Shown here: in pieces, positions 31,526-39,740 of the stretch
Layout: each line of letters starts with the position of its first letter
Position numbering within the stretch: the stretch's first letter is position 1
DNA from: Archaeoglobus sp.
GTDB taxonomy: Archaea; Halobacteriota; Archaeoglobi; Archaeoglobales; Archaeoglobaceae
DNA length: 41,002 nt
Reading direction: 5' to 3'
NCBI RefSeq assembly: GCF_017656475.1
Contig: NZ_JACDNT010000017.1
Location: 1-41,002 of the forward strand
Translations under genes and position numbers: made by a program
Notes under the pieces: generated by a model
What the model saw: only the letters and a program-made list of their open reading frames with translations
Database searches by the model: none
Told to the model about the DNA's origin: nothing

Positions 31526-32899
31526 ATGAACTTTCCTGAAGGAAACGATGCGGAAGAAGTTATAAGAAAGCTCAATGATCTCGCGAAGAATGACTTTGAC
31601 CCCCACAGCAAGAGAATGTGGGGGCACATCTACTACGCCGGGCTGAAGGATGTTGTGGAACTCGCAAGAAAGGCATACCTTATGTACATGGACAAGACAA
31701 TGCTCGACTTCACGTGCTTCCCAAGCCTCCTGAGAATGGAGAAAGAAGTTGTGCGAATGACGGCATCACTACTGCACGGGGATGAAGAGACTGTGGGAAA
31801 CTTCACCTACGGAGGGACAGAAAGCATAATGCTCGCCATGAAGGCTGCAAGGGAGAAGTTCAGGAAGGAGAAGGGGAAAGACGTGGTTCCTGAGGTTGTT
31901 TTACCAGCAACTGCCCATCCTGCTTTCTGGAAAAGTGCAGAATACTTGGGAATGAGGTGTTTAAGAGCAAAACTCGATGATGAGCTGAGGGCTGATGTTG
32001 AAAGCGTAAAGGAGCTTGTTAATGAGAAAACTGCGATGATCGTTGGCTCGGCACCAAACTATCCTTTTGGCGTTGTGGATGACGTTAGCAGTCTTGCTGA
32101 TGTTGCCAATGACCAAAAAGTCTGGCTGCACGTCGATGCCTGTCTCGGTGGATTTCACCTCCCCTTCTTCAGGGAGCTTGGAGAGAAAATTCCCGATTTT
32201 GACTTCAGCGTTGAGGGCGTTCATTCCATCTCTGCTGACTTCCACAAGTACGGCCTGTCTCCAAGAGGTGCTTCCGTGGTTCTCTACAGAAATGCAAAGC
32301 TGAGAGAAGGGCAGATTTTCGTCATGGCCTCGTGGCCGGGTTATCCGCTCGTTAATACTGCCGTACTCTCAACCCGCTCCGCTGGAACACTCGCTGCAAC
32401 ATGGGCAGTGATGAACTACCTTGGATTTGATGGCTACCTCAGACTTGCAGAGAAAACGCTCTACGCCAAGAAAAGGTTGATTGAAGGTCTTAGAGAGCTG
32501 AGCTTGGATTTAATAGGGAAGCCAGAGGGGGCGGTTATGGCCTTCAGCTCAGACAAACACAATCTCTTCAAGGTGAGCACGCTTATGGCTGAAAAAGGGT
32601 GGTATGTACAGTCACAGCCGGGTTCTAAGGCACTGGGCTTTCCGCGCAGCCTGCACTTCTCAGTTATCCCTGCCCATGCGGAGGTGGTTGATGAGTTTAT
32701 CAAAGATATGGAGGAAGTGCTGCCCAAAACCGTGGGAAGCTATCCGGACGTTTCAGCCTTTGACCTTTCAGAGCTCAAGTTCGGAGAGGATGGACTTCCC
32801 GAGGATTCCGAGCTGATTTCAGAGCTTATCCACTCAATGCCGCCAGAAGTCGTCGAAAGTGTGTTCAGGTATGTCATCAACGAGCTAATATTCCGCTGA
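31526..32899 (+). CDS. Sphingosine-1-phosphate lyase-like PLP-dependent decarboxylase
   Basis: A 457-residue group II PLP enzyme. The sequence features are those of sphingosine phosphate lyases rather than glutamate decarboxylases. They include YGGTESIMLAMKAAR, SAPNYPFGVVDDV, WLHVDACLGGFHLPF and SISADFHKYGLSPRGASVVL with the PLP lysine at position 241. WPGYPLVNTAVLSTRSAG is also present. Unlike eukaryotic lyases there is no N-terminal membrane anchor. Archaea are not known to make sphingolipids, so the substrate, perhaps another amino-phosphate, is unknown. A TATA-like element about 27 nt upstream suggests a leaderless start. The 3' end overlaps the convergent FGGY kinase gene by 15 bp. Confidence 0.85.
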   Translation: MNFPEGNDAEEVIRKLNDLAKNDFDPHSKRMWGHIYYAGLKDVVELARKAYLMYMDKTMLDFTCFPSLLRMEKEVVRMTASLLHGDEETVGNFTYGGTESIMLAMKAAREKFRKEKGKDVVPEVVLPATAHPAFWKSAEYLGMRCLRAKLDDELRADVESVKELVNEKTAMIVGSAPNYPFGVVDDVSSLADVANDQKVWLHVDACLGGFHLPFFRELGEKIPDFDFSVEGVHSISADFHKYGLSPRGASVVLYRNAKLREGQIFVMASWPGYPLVNTAVLSTRSAGTLAATWAVMNYLGFDGYLRLAEKTLYAKKRLIEGLRELSLDLIGKPEGAVMAFSSDKHNLFKVSTLMAEKGWYVQSQPGSKALGFPRSLHFSVIPAHAEVVDEFIKDMEEVLPKTVGSYPDVSAFDLSELKFGEDGLPEDSELISELIHSMPPEVVESVFRYVINELIFR

Positions 32900-34402
32900 G
32901 TTCAGCTTTCTGTAAACCTTTTTCAGCCTGCTGTACAGCTCCTTGTAGTACTCGAAAAGCCTGTCGTAAACTCTTGCCTCCTCCTCGACTGGCTTGAATA
33001 TTCTGTCAACCTCGAACTTCGCTGCCGCGCTCTCAAAGCTCTCCTCTCCCAGCCCTACAGCAGCCATTGTCGCCAAACCTCTCAAACCGGTCTGCTCAGG
33101 ATGCTTTATCCTTTTCAGCGGTCTTTTGACGGCGTTGGCTATGATCTGGCACCAGATGTCAAAAAGCGCTCCGCCTCCAACTATACTGACCATCTCTTGC
33201 GGAGCGGTCATCTTTTCGACATAACCAAAGACCCACTTGATGTTTAGCGCAACTCCTTCCATCATTGCCCTCAGCACCTCCTCTCTACCGCTGTCAAGCC
33301 CAACGTTCACCAGACCGCCTCTGACGTAAGGATCGTCAATCGGAGCCCTCTCACCATAGAACCACGGCATGAAGATCAGCTTTCCAGGCGGTGATTTCTC
33401 AACAAGCTCCTTTACCAGATCATAATCTCCCTCTATGCCCACCAGCCTCATCGCCCACTCCAAAGCTCCTGCCGCAACTTCCTGCTCTGCAATGAGGAGG
33501 TACTTCTCCGGGATAGCGCTCAGAAGGCTCCCTATGAAGTGGAAGATGTCCGTCTTTCTGCTTGGAATATGCGCGGCAACCCAATCGCTCGTTCCAACAT
33601 AAATGTGACACTCGTTATCCTTAGCAGCACCAGAACCGATGGCTGCTGCAGCGATATCTCCTGAGCCGACCATTACCGGAACTTCTCCGCTAACTCCAAG
33701 TTCTTTCCTCACCTCCGGGCGTAGGTAACCTGCAATTTCTGTGGAGTTCTTTATCTCAGCGAAAAGCGATATCGGCAAATCGTAATCTTTCAGAATGCTT
33801 TCCGACCATCTCGCCTTCCCGCCGCGAGTGTCTGCAAGCCAGGTCAAATGGGCTTCATCAGGAGACGTTACAAAGCTTCCGGTTGCCCTCGTGACGATGT
33901 AACCCCTTACATCAAGCATCTTGTAGGTTTTGTTGAAAACGTCAGGCTCGTTCTCCCTTATCCAGACAATTTTGGAGATTGGATCCTTCCCTGTCCTTGA
34001 TGGCGCTCCACCTGTAAGGCGAAGGAACTTTATGAGCTTTGTCAGAGAGTACCCCTGAATCTTAACCAGCCCCTTCCATATGTCCTCTGGCAGACCTGCG
34101 GCCCTTTCATCAAGCCACGTTATTATGTTCCTCAGCGCGTTGCCTTCTTCATCAACCGGAACAACACCAGCCATGTGCGCTCCGAAAACGATGGCGTCAG
34201 GATTCACCTTTTCCGCTAGAGGTCTGCAAACCTCAACAATGCTGTTCCAAAGCTTGTCGGGATTCTTCTCGGCCCAGTGCTTTTTGGGATACTCCACAAC
34301 AGCCTTTGTTGACTCAGTAAGCTCTGCTTCGAAATTTTTGGTATTAATTACGCCAGCCTTGATGGAGGTCGTTCCAACATCAACTGCAAGAATTGAACTC
34401 AT
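32885..34402 (-). CDS. FGGY-family carbohydrate kinase (xylulokinase-like)
   Basis: 505 residues from ATG 34402, with a TTG one codon upstream. The N-terminal phosphate loop AVDVGTTSIKAGV lies in the first lobe, and the substrate-side TWLDERA segment carries the catalytic acidic residues. The C-terminal lobe has VGSGDIAAAAIGSGAA, SIVGGGALFDIWCQIIAN and TGLRGLATMAAVGLG, the FGGY adenosine site. It phosphorylates a sugar or polyol such as xylulose, glycerol or a related compound; specificity is unresolved. ATTTATAATT lies about 25 nt before the ATG. It diverges from an MFS transporter gene that could import its substrate (inference). Confidence 0.85.
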   Translation of the reverse strand: MSSILAVDVGTTSIKAGVINTKNFEAELTESTKAVVEYPKKHWAEKNPDKLWNSIVEVCRPLAEKVNPDAIVFGAHMAGVVPVDEEGNALRNIITWLDERAAGLPEDIWKGLVKIQGYSLTKLIKFLRLTGGAPSRTGKDPISKIVWIRENEPDVFNKTYKMLDVRGYIVTRATGSFVTSPDEAHLTWLADTRGGKARWSESILKDYDLPISLFAEIKNSTEIAGYLRPEVRKELGVSGEVPVMVGSGDIAAAAIGSGAAKDNECHIYVGTSDWVAAHIPSRKTDIFHFIGSLLSAIPEKYLLIAEQEVAAGALEWAMRLVGIEGDYDLVKELVEKSPPGKLIFMPWFYGERAPIDDPYVRGGLVNVGLDSGREEVLRAMMEGVALNIKWVFGYVEKMTAPQEMVSIVGGGALFDIWCQIIANAVKRPLKRIKHPEQTGLRGLATMAAVGLGEESFESAAAKFEVDRIFKPVEEEARVYDRLFEYYKELYSRLKKVYRKLNSAEY

Positions 34403-34490
34403 CAAAAATATTTGGTGGCAAAATATTTATAATTTTCTACAATTAACTACAAAGCCCTAACTTTAAATACATACAGAAAGACTTGGTGTA

Positions 34491-35609
34491 ATGCTAAGAC
34501 TTATACTTTCTGGATTCTTCGCATACGCCGCACTTAGCTGCGTTATTCCTATAATCCCCTCTTACGCATCATCCCTCGGAGCTTCTGTTCTTTTGTCGGC
34601 AATCGCAGCAGGAGTTTTTGCTCTCGTTCCAGCTTTAGCCATGACCCCCTTTGGCTTCCTCAGTGAACTGTATGGGAGAAGGCGTTTTTTGGTTGGTGGG
34701 GCTTTAACGAGCGTTTTTGCTTCATTCCTGTATCTGCAATCCAACACCGCTTTGCTCCTCGTTTTTTCGAGAACTCTTCACGGCTTGGGAAGCGCTCTCT
34801 ACGTCCCGTCATTGAACGCTCTGGTAGCGGACATCTCGGAAGAGAAGAGAAGAGGTGAGGCCATAGGAAGGTTGCAGACCGCACTCATGCTTGGCTTCTT
34901 TGCCGGGCCACTTGCAGGAGGACTCGTTTCGGATTTGCATGGAATGAAATCTGCATTCATTTTGGCCCTGCTCTTCTCACTACTGGCTCTTTCTCTGCTT
35001 GTCGGAGTTAGAGATAGTTGCAAACCCAAAGATATGGCAAGACCCAAGCTCATCTTTCCGAAAGAGTTGGCTTCATTTTATGCCGTCATGTTTGTAGGAA
35101 CGGCGACATCTTCCTCTCTCGCTCTTTTCGCAATTCCATACTACGCTCCGGATATGGGACTCTCACCACAGCAGGCTGGAATACTTGTGGCTGTGCTTTT
35201 CTTCTTCTCCGCCTTAATACGAATACCCGCAGGAATACTGGCAGATATGGCCGGAAGAGGTTTGGTTGCGGTCTTCGGGATGGCTGTCACCGCAATCGGG
35301 CTTTTTTCAGCTACAAAGCCAGATTTGCCCTTCATTTTCCTCGCCTCTCTGCTCTGCGGTGCTGGAAACGGGATTGTCAACACAGCAGTTTTCGCTGCTG
35401 CGTCAGACTACGAAAACAGGGGCTATGCGATGGGTGTGGCCAACACCGTTCTCAATGCAGGGATTTTTGTGGGAACGACTTTAGCTGGCTACATGGCAGG
35501 ATTTCTGAGCTACCAGAACATGATGCTGACTCTTGCCATTGTAACTCTTGCCTCCTCCCCTCTGACACTATCGGAACGCTTTGGCCGCATCTTTAAGGTT
35601 GAGAGATAG
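34491..35609 (+). CDS. Major facilitator superfamily transporter
   Basis: 372 residues with about 12 hydrophobic segments in two six-helix halves. The loop 2-3 signature is FGFLSELYGRRRFLVGG, and the second half repeats it (PAGILADMAGRGLVAVFG). An FSRTLHGLGSALYVPSLNAL segment marks helix 4. Drug or sugar transport is typical. The TATA box (CTTTAAATAC) is centred 26 nt upstream of the ATG, suggesting a leaderless message. It diverges from the FGGY kinase, so a sugar or polyol substrate is plausible. The end overlaps the convergent engB gene by 42 bp. Confidence 0.9.
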   Translation: MLRLILSGFFAYAALSCVIPIIPSYASSLGASVLLSAIAAGVFALVPALAMTPFGFLSELYGRRRFLVGGALTSVFASFLYLQSNTALLLVFSRTLHGLGSALYVPSLNALVADISEEKRRGEAIGRLQTALMLGFFAGPLAGGLVSDLHGMKSAFILALLFSLLALSLLVGVRDSCKPKDMARPKLIFPKELASFYAVMFVGTATSSSLALFAIPYYAPDMGLSPQQAGILVAVLFFFSALIRIPAGILADMAGRGLVAVFGMAVTAIGLFSATKPDLPFIFLASLLCGAGNGIVNTAVFAAASDYENRGYAMGVANTVLNAGIFVGTTLAGYMAGFLSYQNMMLTLAIVTLASSPLTLSERFGRIFKVER

Positions 35610-36161
35610 AAGATACTGCTTCAAATCCCGTTTGAGGGTTGAAACCTCGCCTTTTTTAGCACAGACCGGATAAATGACGTGCTTCCAGTTCTCCCAAGGC
35701 GGCTGCATTCCGAGTTTCTCGGCGATTTGATTGAGGACTGAGGGATCATCAACCTTATCCATCTTGTTGGCTGCAAGGAAAACTTTCGGAGTGACTTCGT
35801 TAAGAAACTCAAACATCTCTATCTCGACCGGGATGTAACCTCTCTTCTCCCACCTCTCGGCGATTTCAAGGAAGGAGCTTGCGTCGATTACCTCCACAGA
35901 GGCAACTATTCTTCTGGCATTTGTTTCAATGTACTCCACAACAAAGTCCTTAACTTTCTCACTGAAACTCCTCTTATAACCGCTTACGTAACCGAATCCC
36001 GGCAGATCGGTGAAAATCACCTTCCCAAACTGGAAAGAGTTGGGTTTGATCGTTGTTCCGGGCTTCTTTCCCCTTCTCACTTCAACTTTTAGCAGAGATG
36101 AGAATAAAGTTGACTTCCCCACATTCGATCTGCCAGCAAATATGACCTCTTTTACCTTCAT
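35568..36161 (-). CDS. engB: Probable GTP-binding protein EngB
   Basis: A 197-residue Era/Obg-superfamily GTPase of the EngB/YihA group. G1 is GRSNVGKST, G2 includes KKPGTTIKP, G3 is DLPGFGY and G4 is AANKMDK. The bacterial member is needed for large-subunit ribosome assembly and cell division; archaeal members are presumed to act on ribosomes. The length is typical. It starts 30 bp from the membrane protein gene upstream and may share its transcript. It overlaps the end of the MFS gene by 42 bp on the opposite strand. Confidence 0.9.
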   Translation of the reverse strand: MKVKEVIFAGRSNVGKSTLFSSLLKVEVRRGKKPGTTIKPNSFQFGKVIFTDLPGFGYVSGYKRSFSEKVKDFVVEYIETNARRIVASVEVIDASSFLEIAERWEKRGYIPVEIEMFEFLNEVTPKVFLAANKMDKVDDPSVLNQIAEKLGMQPPWENWKHVIYPVCAKKGEVSTLKRDLKQYLLSLNLKDAAKAFR

Positions 36162-36190
36162 GCTTCAAAAAATGTAGGATGGCTTAATAA

Positions 36191-36841
36191 TTAAATCCAT
36201 CCGAGAATCCCGCCAAAGATTACAAGCAGTGCGGCATCGAAAGACAGTATTGCACTAGCCGTCATGGCCTGTTTTCTCGTCGAATCCATGTCGTAAACCC
36301 AGTAAGCCACAAGGAAGAACGGGAGGTAACCGATCAGGAAAATAAGAATGGGCATTCCGGCGTTCCACCAGGGATACTCCCAGACGAGAACTCCAGCAGC
36401 ATTAAGAATAACTTCAACAAACACGCAGGCTGCAGAAAGCACAATAGCGTAGAAAAGCCTGTTAGGGATTCCAAGGACTCTGGCGTTTTTGTCTTCCGGA
36501 AGAAGTTTGGTCGCAGCAACGCCCATGATTGCGAACATCATCGAAATCTCGATGTTTAAGCCAATCAGGATGAGGTAGGCAGTACTTCCAAGAGCCATCC
36601 ACACCGCAGCGTAGTTCGTGAAGTGGAAAACCAAGGCATTCCATATCTCGTTAAACCAGTCCATTCCCCAGAAGGCGAGGCCTGCGAGGACAGCTCTGTA
36701 GTTCTTCTTTTCCAGCTCTACCGCATAGACATAAATCACAACCAGAAGCAGAGTTATGACGTACCACTTGAACTGTCCCGCGTCCCTCAGTATAGCCAAA
36801 GCCTGCAAGGCAGAGTCAGTTGGCATGCTATGATTTGACAT
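36191..36841 (-). CDS. Multi-pass membrane protein of unknown function
   Basis: 216 residues with about seven hydrophobic segments. These include WYVITLLLVVIYVYAVELEK, AVWMALGSTAYLILIGLNI, FYAIVLSAACVFVEVILNAA, PILIFLIGYLPFFLVAYWV and the final SFDAALLVIFGGILGWI. Tryptophan-rich loops (FWGMDWFNEIWNALVFHFT, LVWEYPWWNAGM) stand out. No transporter or enzyme family is recognised. ATG 36826 is an alternative start that would fit a TATA-derived leaderless message better. It lies upstream of engB on the same strand. Confidence 0.7.
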   Translation of the reverse strand: MSNHSMPTDSALQALAILRDAGQFKWYVITLLLVVIYVYAVELEKKNYRAVLAGLAFWGMDWFNEIWNALVFHFTNYAAVWMALGSTAYLILIGLNIEISMMFAIMGVAATKLLPEDKNARVLGIPNRLFYAIVLSAACVFVEVILNAAGVLVWEYPWWNAGMPILIFLIGYLPFFLVAYWVYDMDSTRKQAMTASAILSFDAALLVIFGGILGWI

Positions 36842-36885
36842 TTTATACTATTAAAAGATTTTCAATTTTTTGGAGCGCACCAAGG

Positions 36886-36960
36886 ATGCTACTAGCACTT
36901 GGACTCTTCATCCTACTGATCGATTTAGATACTATCTCTCGGCAATCAGCCAAACTTTAA
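36886..36960 (+). CDS. Possible 24-residue membrane peptide
   Basis: The frame ATG 36886 to TAA 36960 encodes MLLALGLFILLIDLDTISRQ plus four residues, a single hydrophobic segment with a polar tail. TGGAG lies about 9 nt upstream. The rest of the 36842-37108 spacer shows no other coding sequence apart from the promoter of the next gene. Chance is a serious alternative for a frame this short. Confidence 0.2.
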   Translation: MLLALGLFILLIDLDTISRQSAKL

Positions 36961-37108
36961 AGACATCTTAAACTTACAAAAGCAGAAAGGAGAGCACGAC
37001 AGAATTCCTGCAAAAAACTACAAGTATCCCCATAACACCAATGATAGATTTTAAATGTACACTTCTTTTTCTCTTCGCTTACATATCTCAAAGATTCAAC
37101 TACCTGAA

Positions 37109-38446
37109 ATGAGGAAAATGGTCTTTGCAATTGCGTTGTTGGTGCTTGCAGGAGTGATAGGCTACCACTTAGTAAAAATCGAAAACACCTCTAAAGAAAT
37201 AACGTTGGAGAATAAAGAAGCAAACATCGAAAACCATGGTAGTGACACGGAGAGTGAGCCTGAGTCCATAAAAATACCTTACAGGATAGTCGATACCGCT
37301 CAGGAGAAGTGCTACGACAACTTCGGAGAGATTTCCTGTCCCAATCCGGGGGAGCCCTTCTACGGCCAGGACGCGCAGTATCGAGGATATCAGCCAAGTT
37401 ACGTCGATAACAGTGATGGAACAGTTACTGACCTCAACACAGGGCTGATGTGGACCAAAACTCCGGACTGGAACGGAGATGGTATAATTAACTACGACGA
37501 CAAGATGACATACGAGGAAGCCCTTGCTTTCGTGAAGAAGCTGAACGAAGAAAAGTATCTCGGCTACGATGACTGGCGCCTGCCCTCGATAAAAGAGCTC
37601 TACTCCCTCATCCAGTTCAGCGGCATTGATCCGAGCGGGTACAGCGAGGGGAGCGGAGAGAAGTTCGTGCCGTTCATAAACACGGATTACTTTGAGTTCG
37701 CCTACGGGGATATCAACGCTGGAGAGAGGATAATAGATGCCCAGTTCCTTTCCTCGACGAAGTACGTGGGCAGGGTAATGAACGGCCAGGAGGCCGTTTT
37801 CGGCGTTAACTTTGCGGACGGCAGGATTAAGGGCTATCCCGCAACCAAAAAGTTCTACGTCCTGTTTGTGAGGGGCAACCCAGACTACGGGAAGAACGAC
37901 TTCGTTGACAACGGCGACGGCACAATAACTGACAGAGCTACAGGCCTCATGTGGGCCAAGGACGACAGCGGCTACTGCATGACGTGGGAGGAAGCTTTGG
38001 CATACGTTCAGAAAATGAATGAGCAGAACTACCTCGGCTACAGCGACTGGAGACTGCCAAACGCGAAGGAGCTTCAGTCGATAGTGGACTACACCCGCGC
38101 TCCCGATGCTGTAGACCCATCAAAGAGGGGGCCCGCAATAGACCCGATATTCAACATCACACCGATAATCAACGAAGGTGGAGAGGTTGACTATCCGTAC
38201 TACTGGACGAGCACAACCCACGCCTCCATGCATGGCGGGGAGAATGCAGTCTATATAGCCTTTGGAAAAGCCCTTGGATGGATGCAGACACCCAGTGGTG
38301 ATTACAAGCTCTTCAACGTCCATGGGGCAGGCGCTCAGAGATCAGACCCAAAAACAGGAGATCCAGAAGATTACCTATATGGACGCGGCCCGCAGGGCGA
38401 TGTTGTGAGAATCTGTAACTTCGTTAGACTCGTAAGGTCAGTTTAA
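37109..38446 (+). CDS. Surface-anchored protein with two DUF1566/Lcl C-terminal-type repeats
   Basis: 445 residues from ATG 37109. A start at 37055 lies on the TATA box (GATTTTAAAT) and is rejected. An N-terminal membrane anchor (MVFAIALLVLAGVIGYHL) is followed by an acidic linker. Then two homologous ~150-residue units occur. The first has VDNSDGTVTDLNTGLMWTK, DDWRLPSIKELYSLI and FLSSTKYV. The second has VDNGDGTITDRATGLMWAK, SDWRLPNAKELQSIV and YYWTSTTH. These are the landmarks of the DUF1566 family, related to the C-terminal domain of Legionella collagen-like protein. The first unit contains an EF-hand-like DWNGDGIINYDD loop that may bind calcium. The role is probably cell-surface binding or adhesion; the ligand is unknown. 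It converges with a wHTH gene. Confidence 0.85.
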   Translation: MRKMVFAIALLVLAGVIGYHLVKIENTSKEITLENKEANIENHGSDTESEPESIKIPYRIVDTAQEKCYDNFGEISCPNPGEPFYGQDAQYRGYQPSYVDNSDGTVTDLNTGLMWTKTPDWNGDGIINYDDKMTYEEALAFVKKLNEEKYLGYDDWRLPSIKELYSLIQFSGIDPSGYSEGSGEKFVPFINTDYFEFAYGDINAGERIIDAQFLSSTKYVGRVMNGQEAVFGVNFADGRIKGYPATKKFYVLFVRGNPDYGKNDFVDNGDGTITDRATGLMWAKDDSGYCMTWEEALAYVQKMNEQNYLGYSDWRLPNAKELQSIVDYTRAPDAVDPSKRGPAIDPIFNITPIINEGGEVDYPYYWTSTTHASMHGGENAVYIAFGKALGWMQTPSGDYKLFNVHGAGAQRSDPKTGDPEDYLYGRGPQGDVVRICNFVRLVRSV

Positions 38447-38452
38447 AACTTC

Positions 38453-38725
38453 TCAAAGCCCGAACTCCTCAATAAACTCCCTTATTTTTTGGTACTTCTC
38501 AAGGAATTTGAAGCCCTTGTCGGTGAGAGTGTAGTATCTCCTTCCATTTTCATCCTGAATTTCTCTCACAAGCCCCTTCTCAATTAACTCGCTCATGTAC
38601 CGGTTGAAGTTCTGCGTTGATAGATTGGAGTACCGCAGGAGTGGAGTGGGCAGAATCGAATTTCCATGCTTCCTTATTATTGAGAGGATGTCGTGGATGA
38701 TCTCAAGTCTGTCTCTCCGCGTCAT
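38453..38725 (-). CDS. Winged-helix transcriptional regulator
   Basis: A 90-residue archaeal wHTH protein of the HTH_45-like type. The recognition region is LLRYSNLSTQNFNRYMSELIEKGLV, the wing is ENGRRYYTLTDKG, and a C-terminal helix (FLEKYQKIREFIEEF) probably dimerises. It starts 9 bp after the membrane protein gene on the same strand, with GAGGTGG overlapping the upstream stop, so the two form an operon. The pairing resembles other archaeal membrane-sensor plus wHTH pairs. The target may be the divergent ferredoxin-led cluster or the convergent surface-protein gene (inference). Confidence 0.85.
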   Translation of the reverse strand: MTRRDRLEIIHDILSIIRKHGNSILPTPLLRYSNLSTQNFNRYMSELIEKGLVREIQDENGRRYYTLTDKGFKFLEKYQKIREFIEEFGL

Positions 38726-38734
38726 TTTACCACC

Positions 38735-39409
38735 TCAGAGCTTTTTAAGAACTCTGTACGCAATTACGAGAAGTACTGCCACGGAGAGTCCGTAGATTGT
38801 GAACCTCCATTCAATAGGGAGGAGGAGCAATGCTAATGAAAGATTGAGCAGCCAGAAGACGAACAGAAGGATGTAGAGCGGGTAGGCTCTCTTCACCTTC
38901 CCGTCGAACTTGTAATGTCTGTAGTTGATGAATATTGCCATCAGCAAAAAGAGGGTAAGGATAAGCTGAGATGTTACGAATGCGAGTGGTGACCTTGCGA
39001 TTATAGATATTAGGGCTATAAGCACTGCAATGATGTGGATTAGAGCCTCACTCGGAATCTTCTCCAGCCACCTCCACAGCAGGCTGTAGATGTTGTAGAG
39101 GATAGCTACGGATCCCGAATAAGCGAGAAAGGCAACGCTGAACAGCATTAATCCTCTAACTCCCTCAAAGCTTAATTCATCCAACAAAACTCCTGAAGTA
39201 AACAGTAGGAAGGTCACAGACCTGAGAAAGTATGCGACACCGAGAAAGAGGAAGGTGTTTGAAAAAAAATAGAATCCTTTGTAGTCAGTGATCTTGTAAA
39301 CCTCTCTCAGTTTGTAATAGAGGATGAAACAGAGCAAGAAGATTACCGAAAAGTAAAGGGCTTCAAAAGCGATAAACTCTGTTGGCGGCAATGGCTTGGG
39401 TGGTGGCAT
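38735..39409 (-). CDS. Seven-helix membrane protein paired with wHTH regulator
   Basis: 224 residues from ATG 39409. About seven hydrophobic segments run through the protein, starting at EALYFSVIFLLCFILYYKL and ending FTIYGLSVAVLLVIAYRVL. A charged cytoplasmic loop (NYRHYKFDGKVKRAYP) sits between segments 5 and 6. The layout resembles 7TM sensor-like membrane proteins found next to archaeal HTH genes, but no ligand domain is visible. GTTTATAAAC centred 25 nt upstream of the ATG indicates a leaderless message; the in-frame start at 39451 would precede the promoter. The gene diverges from the redox module. Confidence 0.65.
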   Translation of the reverse strand: MPPPKPLPPTEFIAFEALYFSVIFLLCFILYYKLREVYKITDYKGFYFFSNTFLFLGVAYFLRSVTFLLFTSGVLLDELSFEGVRGLMLFSVAFLAYSGSVAILYNIYSLLWRWLEKIPSEALIHIIAVLIALISIIARSPLAFVTSQLILTLFLLMAIFINYRHYKFDGKVKRAYPLYILLFVFWLLNLSLALLLLPIEWRFTIYGLSVAVLLVIAYRVLKKL

Positions 39410-39429
39410 GCTGTTAATTTTGGACAGGT

Positions 39430-39439
39430 GTTTATAAAC
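39430..39439. promoter_or_regulatory. Palindromic TATA box of the membrane protein/wHTH operon
   Basis: GTTTATAAAC is a perfect palindrome centred 25 nt from ATG 39409 on the minus strand. A second TATA-like element (ACTTATAAACC, about 39477-39487) on the plus strand is better placed for the ferredoxin start, giving a leader with the AGGTGAGAGG ribosome site. Confidence 0.5.
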
Positions 39440-39529
39440 AAAATGGATCAAAGATGCACATTTTCATTTCTTCCTACTTATAAACCAAATCCTCAAAATT
39501 TGCACCGCGGAGGTGAGAGGAGGGTGGTT

Positions 39530-39739
39530 GTGGAGCAAATAAACGGTTGCATCGGATGCGGCACTTGTGTGAAAGTCTGTCCCACAGATGTCTTCCGGCT
39601 TGATCCAAAAAGCGGAAAAGCCATCGTAAAGTATCCAGAGGACTGTCAAATTTGCCACCTGTGCAGGCTGTACTGTCCGGTCGATGCAATAACAATCACT
39701 CCCGAAAAATCACTCCCGGTAATCGTTTCGTGGGGATGA
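39530..39739 (+). CDS. 2[4Fe-4S] ferredoxin
   Basis: 69 residues with two classical cluster motifs, CIGCGTCVKVCP and CQICHLCRLYCP, each binding one [4Fe-4S] cluster with Cys exchange between motifs. The GTG at 39530 is preferred because the purine-rich GGAGGTGAGAGGAGG lies upstream; GTG 39524 is a close alternative. The frame is open further upstream but runs through the promoter. It is the first gene of a cluster followed at once by a cytochrome-b-like membrane protein and a Tat-exported flavoprotein. It may be the cytoplasmic electron donor for that module. Confidence 0.85.
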   Translation: MEQINGCIGCGTCVKVCPTDVFRLDPKSGKAIVKYPEDCQICHLCRLYCPVDAITITPEKSLPVIVSWG

Positions 39740-39740
39740 T

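Noticed and set aside
34403-34435. Direct AAATATTT repeats upstream of the FGGY kinase as an operator
   Set aside because: The repeats coincide with the AT-rich TATA region and have no distinctive symmetry, so they are explained by promoter composition.
36963-37108. Possible small RNA in the spacer before the surface protein
   Set aside because: Short stems such as CCAAG/CTTGG are visible, but no box C/D, H/ACA, tRNA or riboswitch pattern could be supported by eye.
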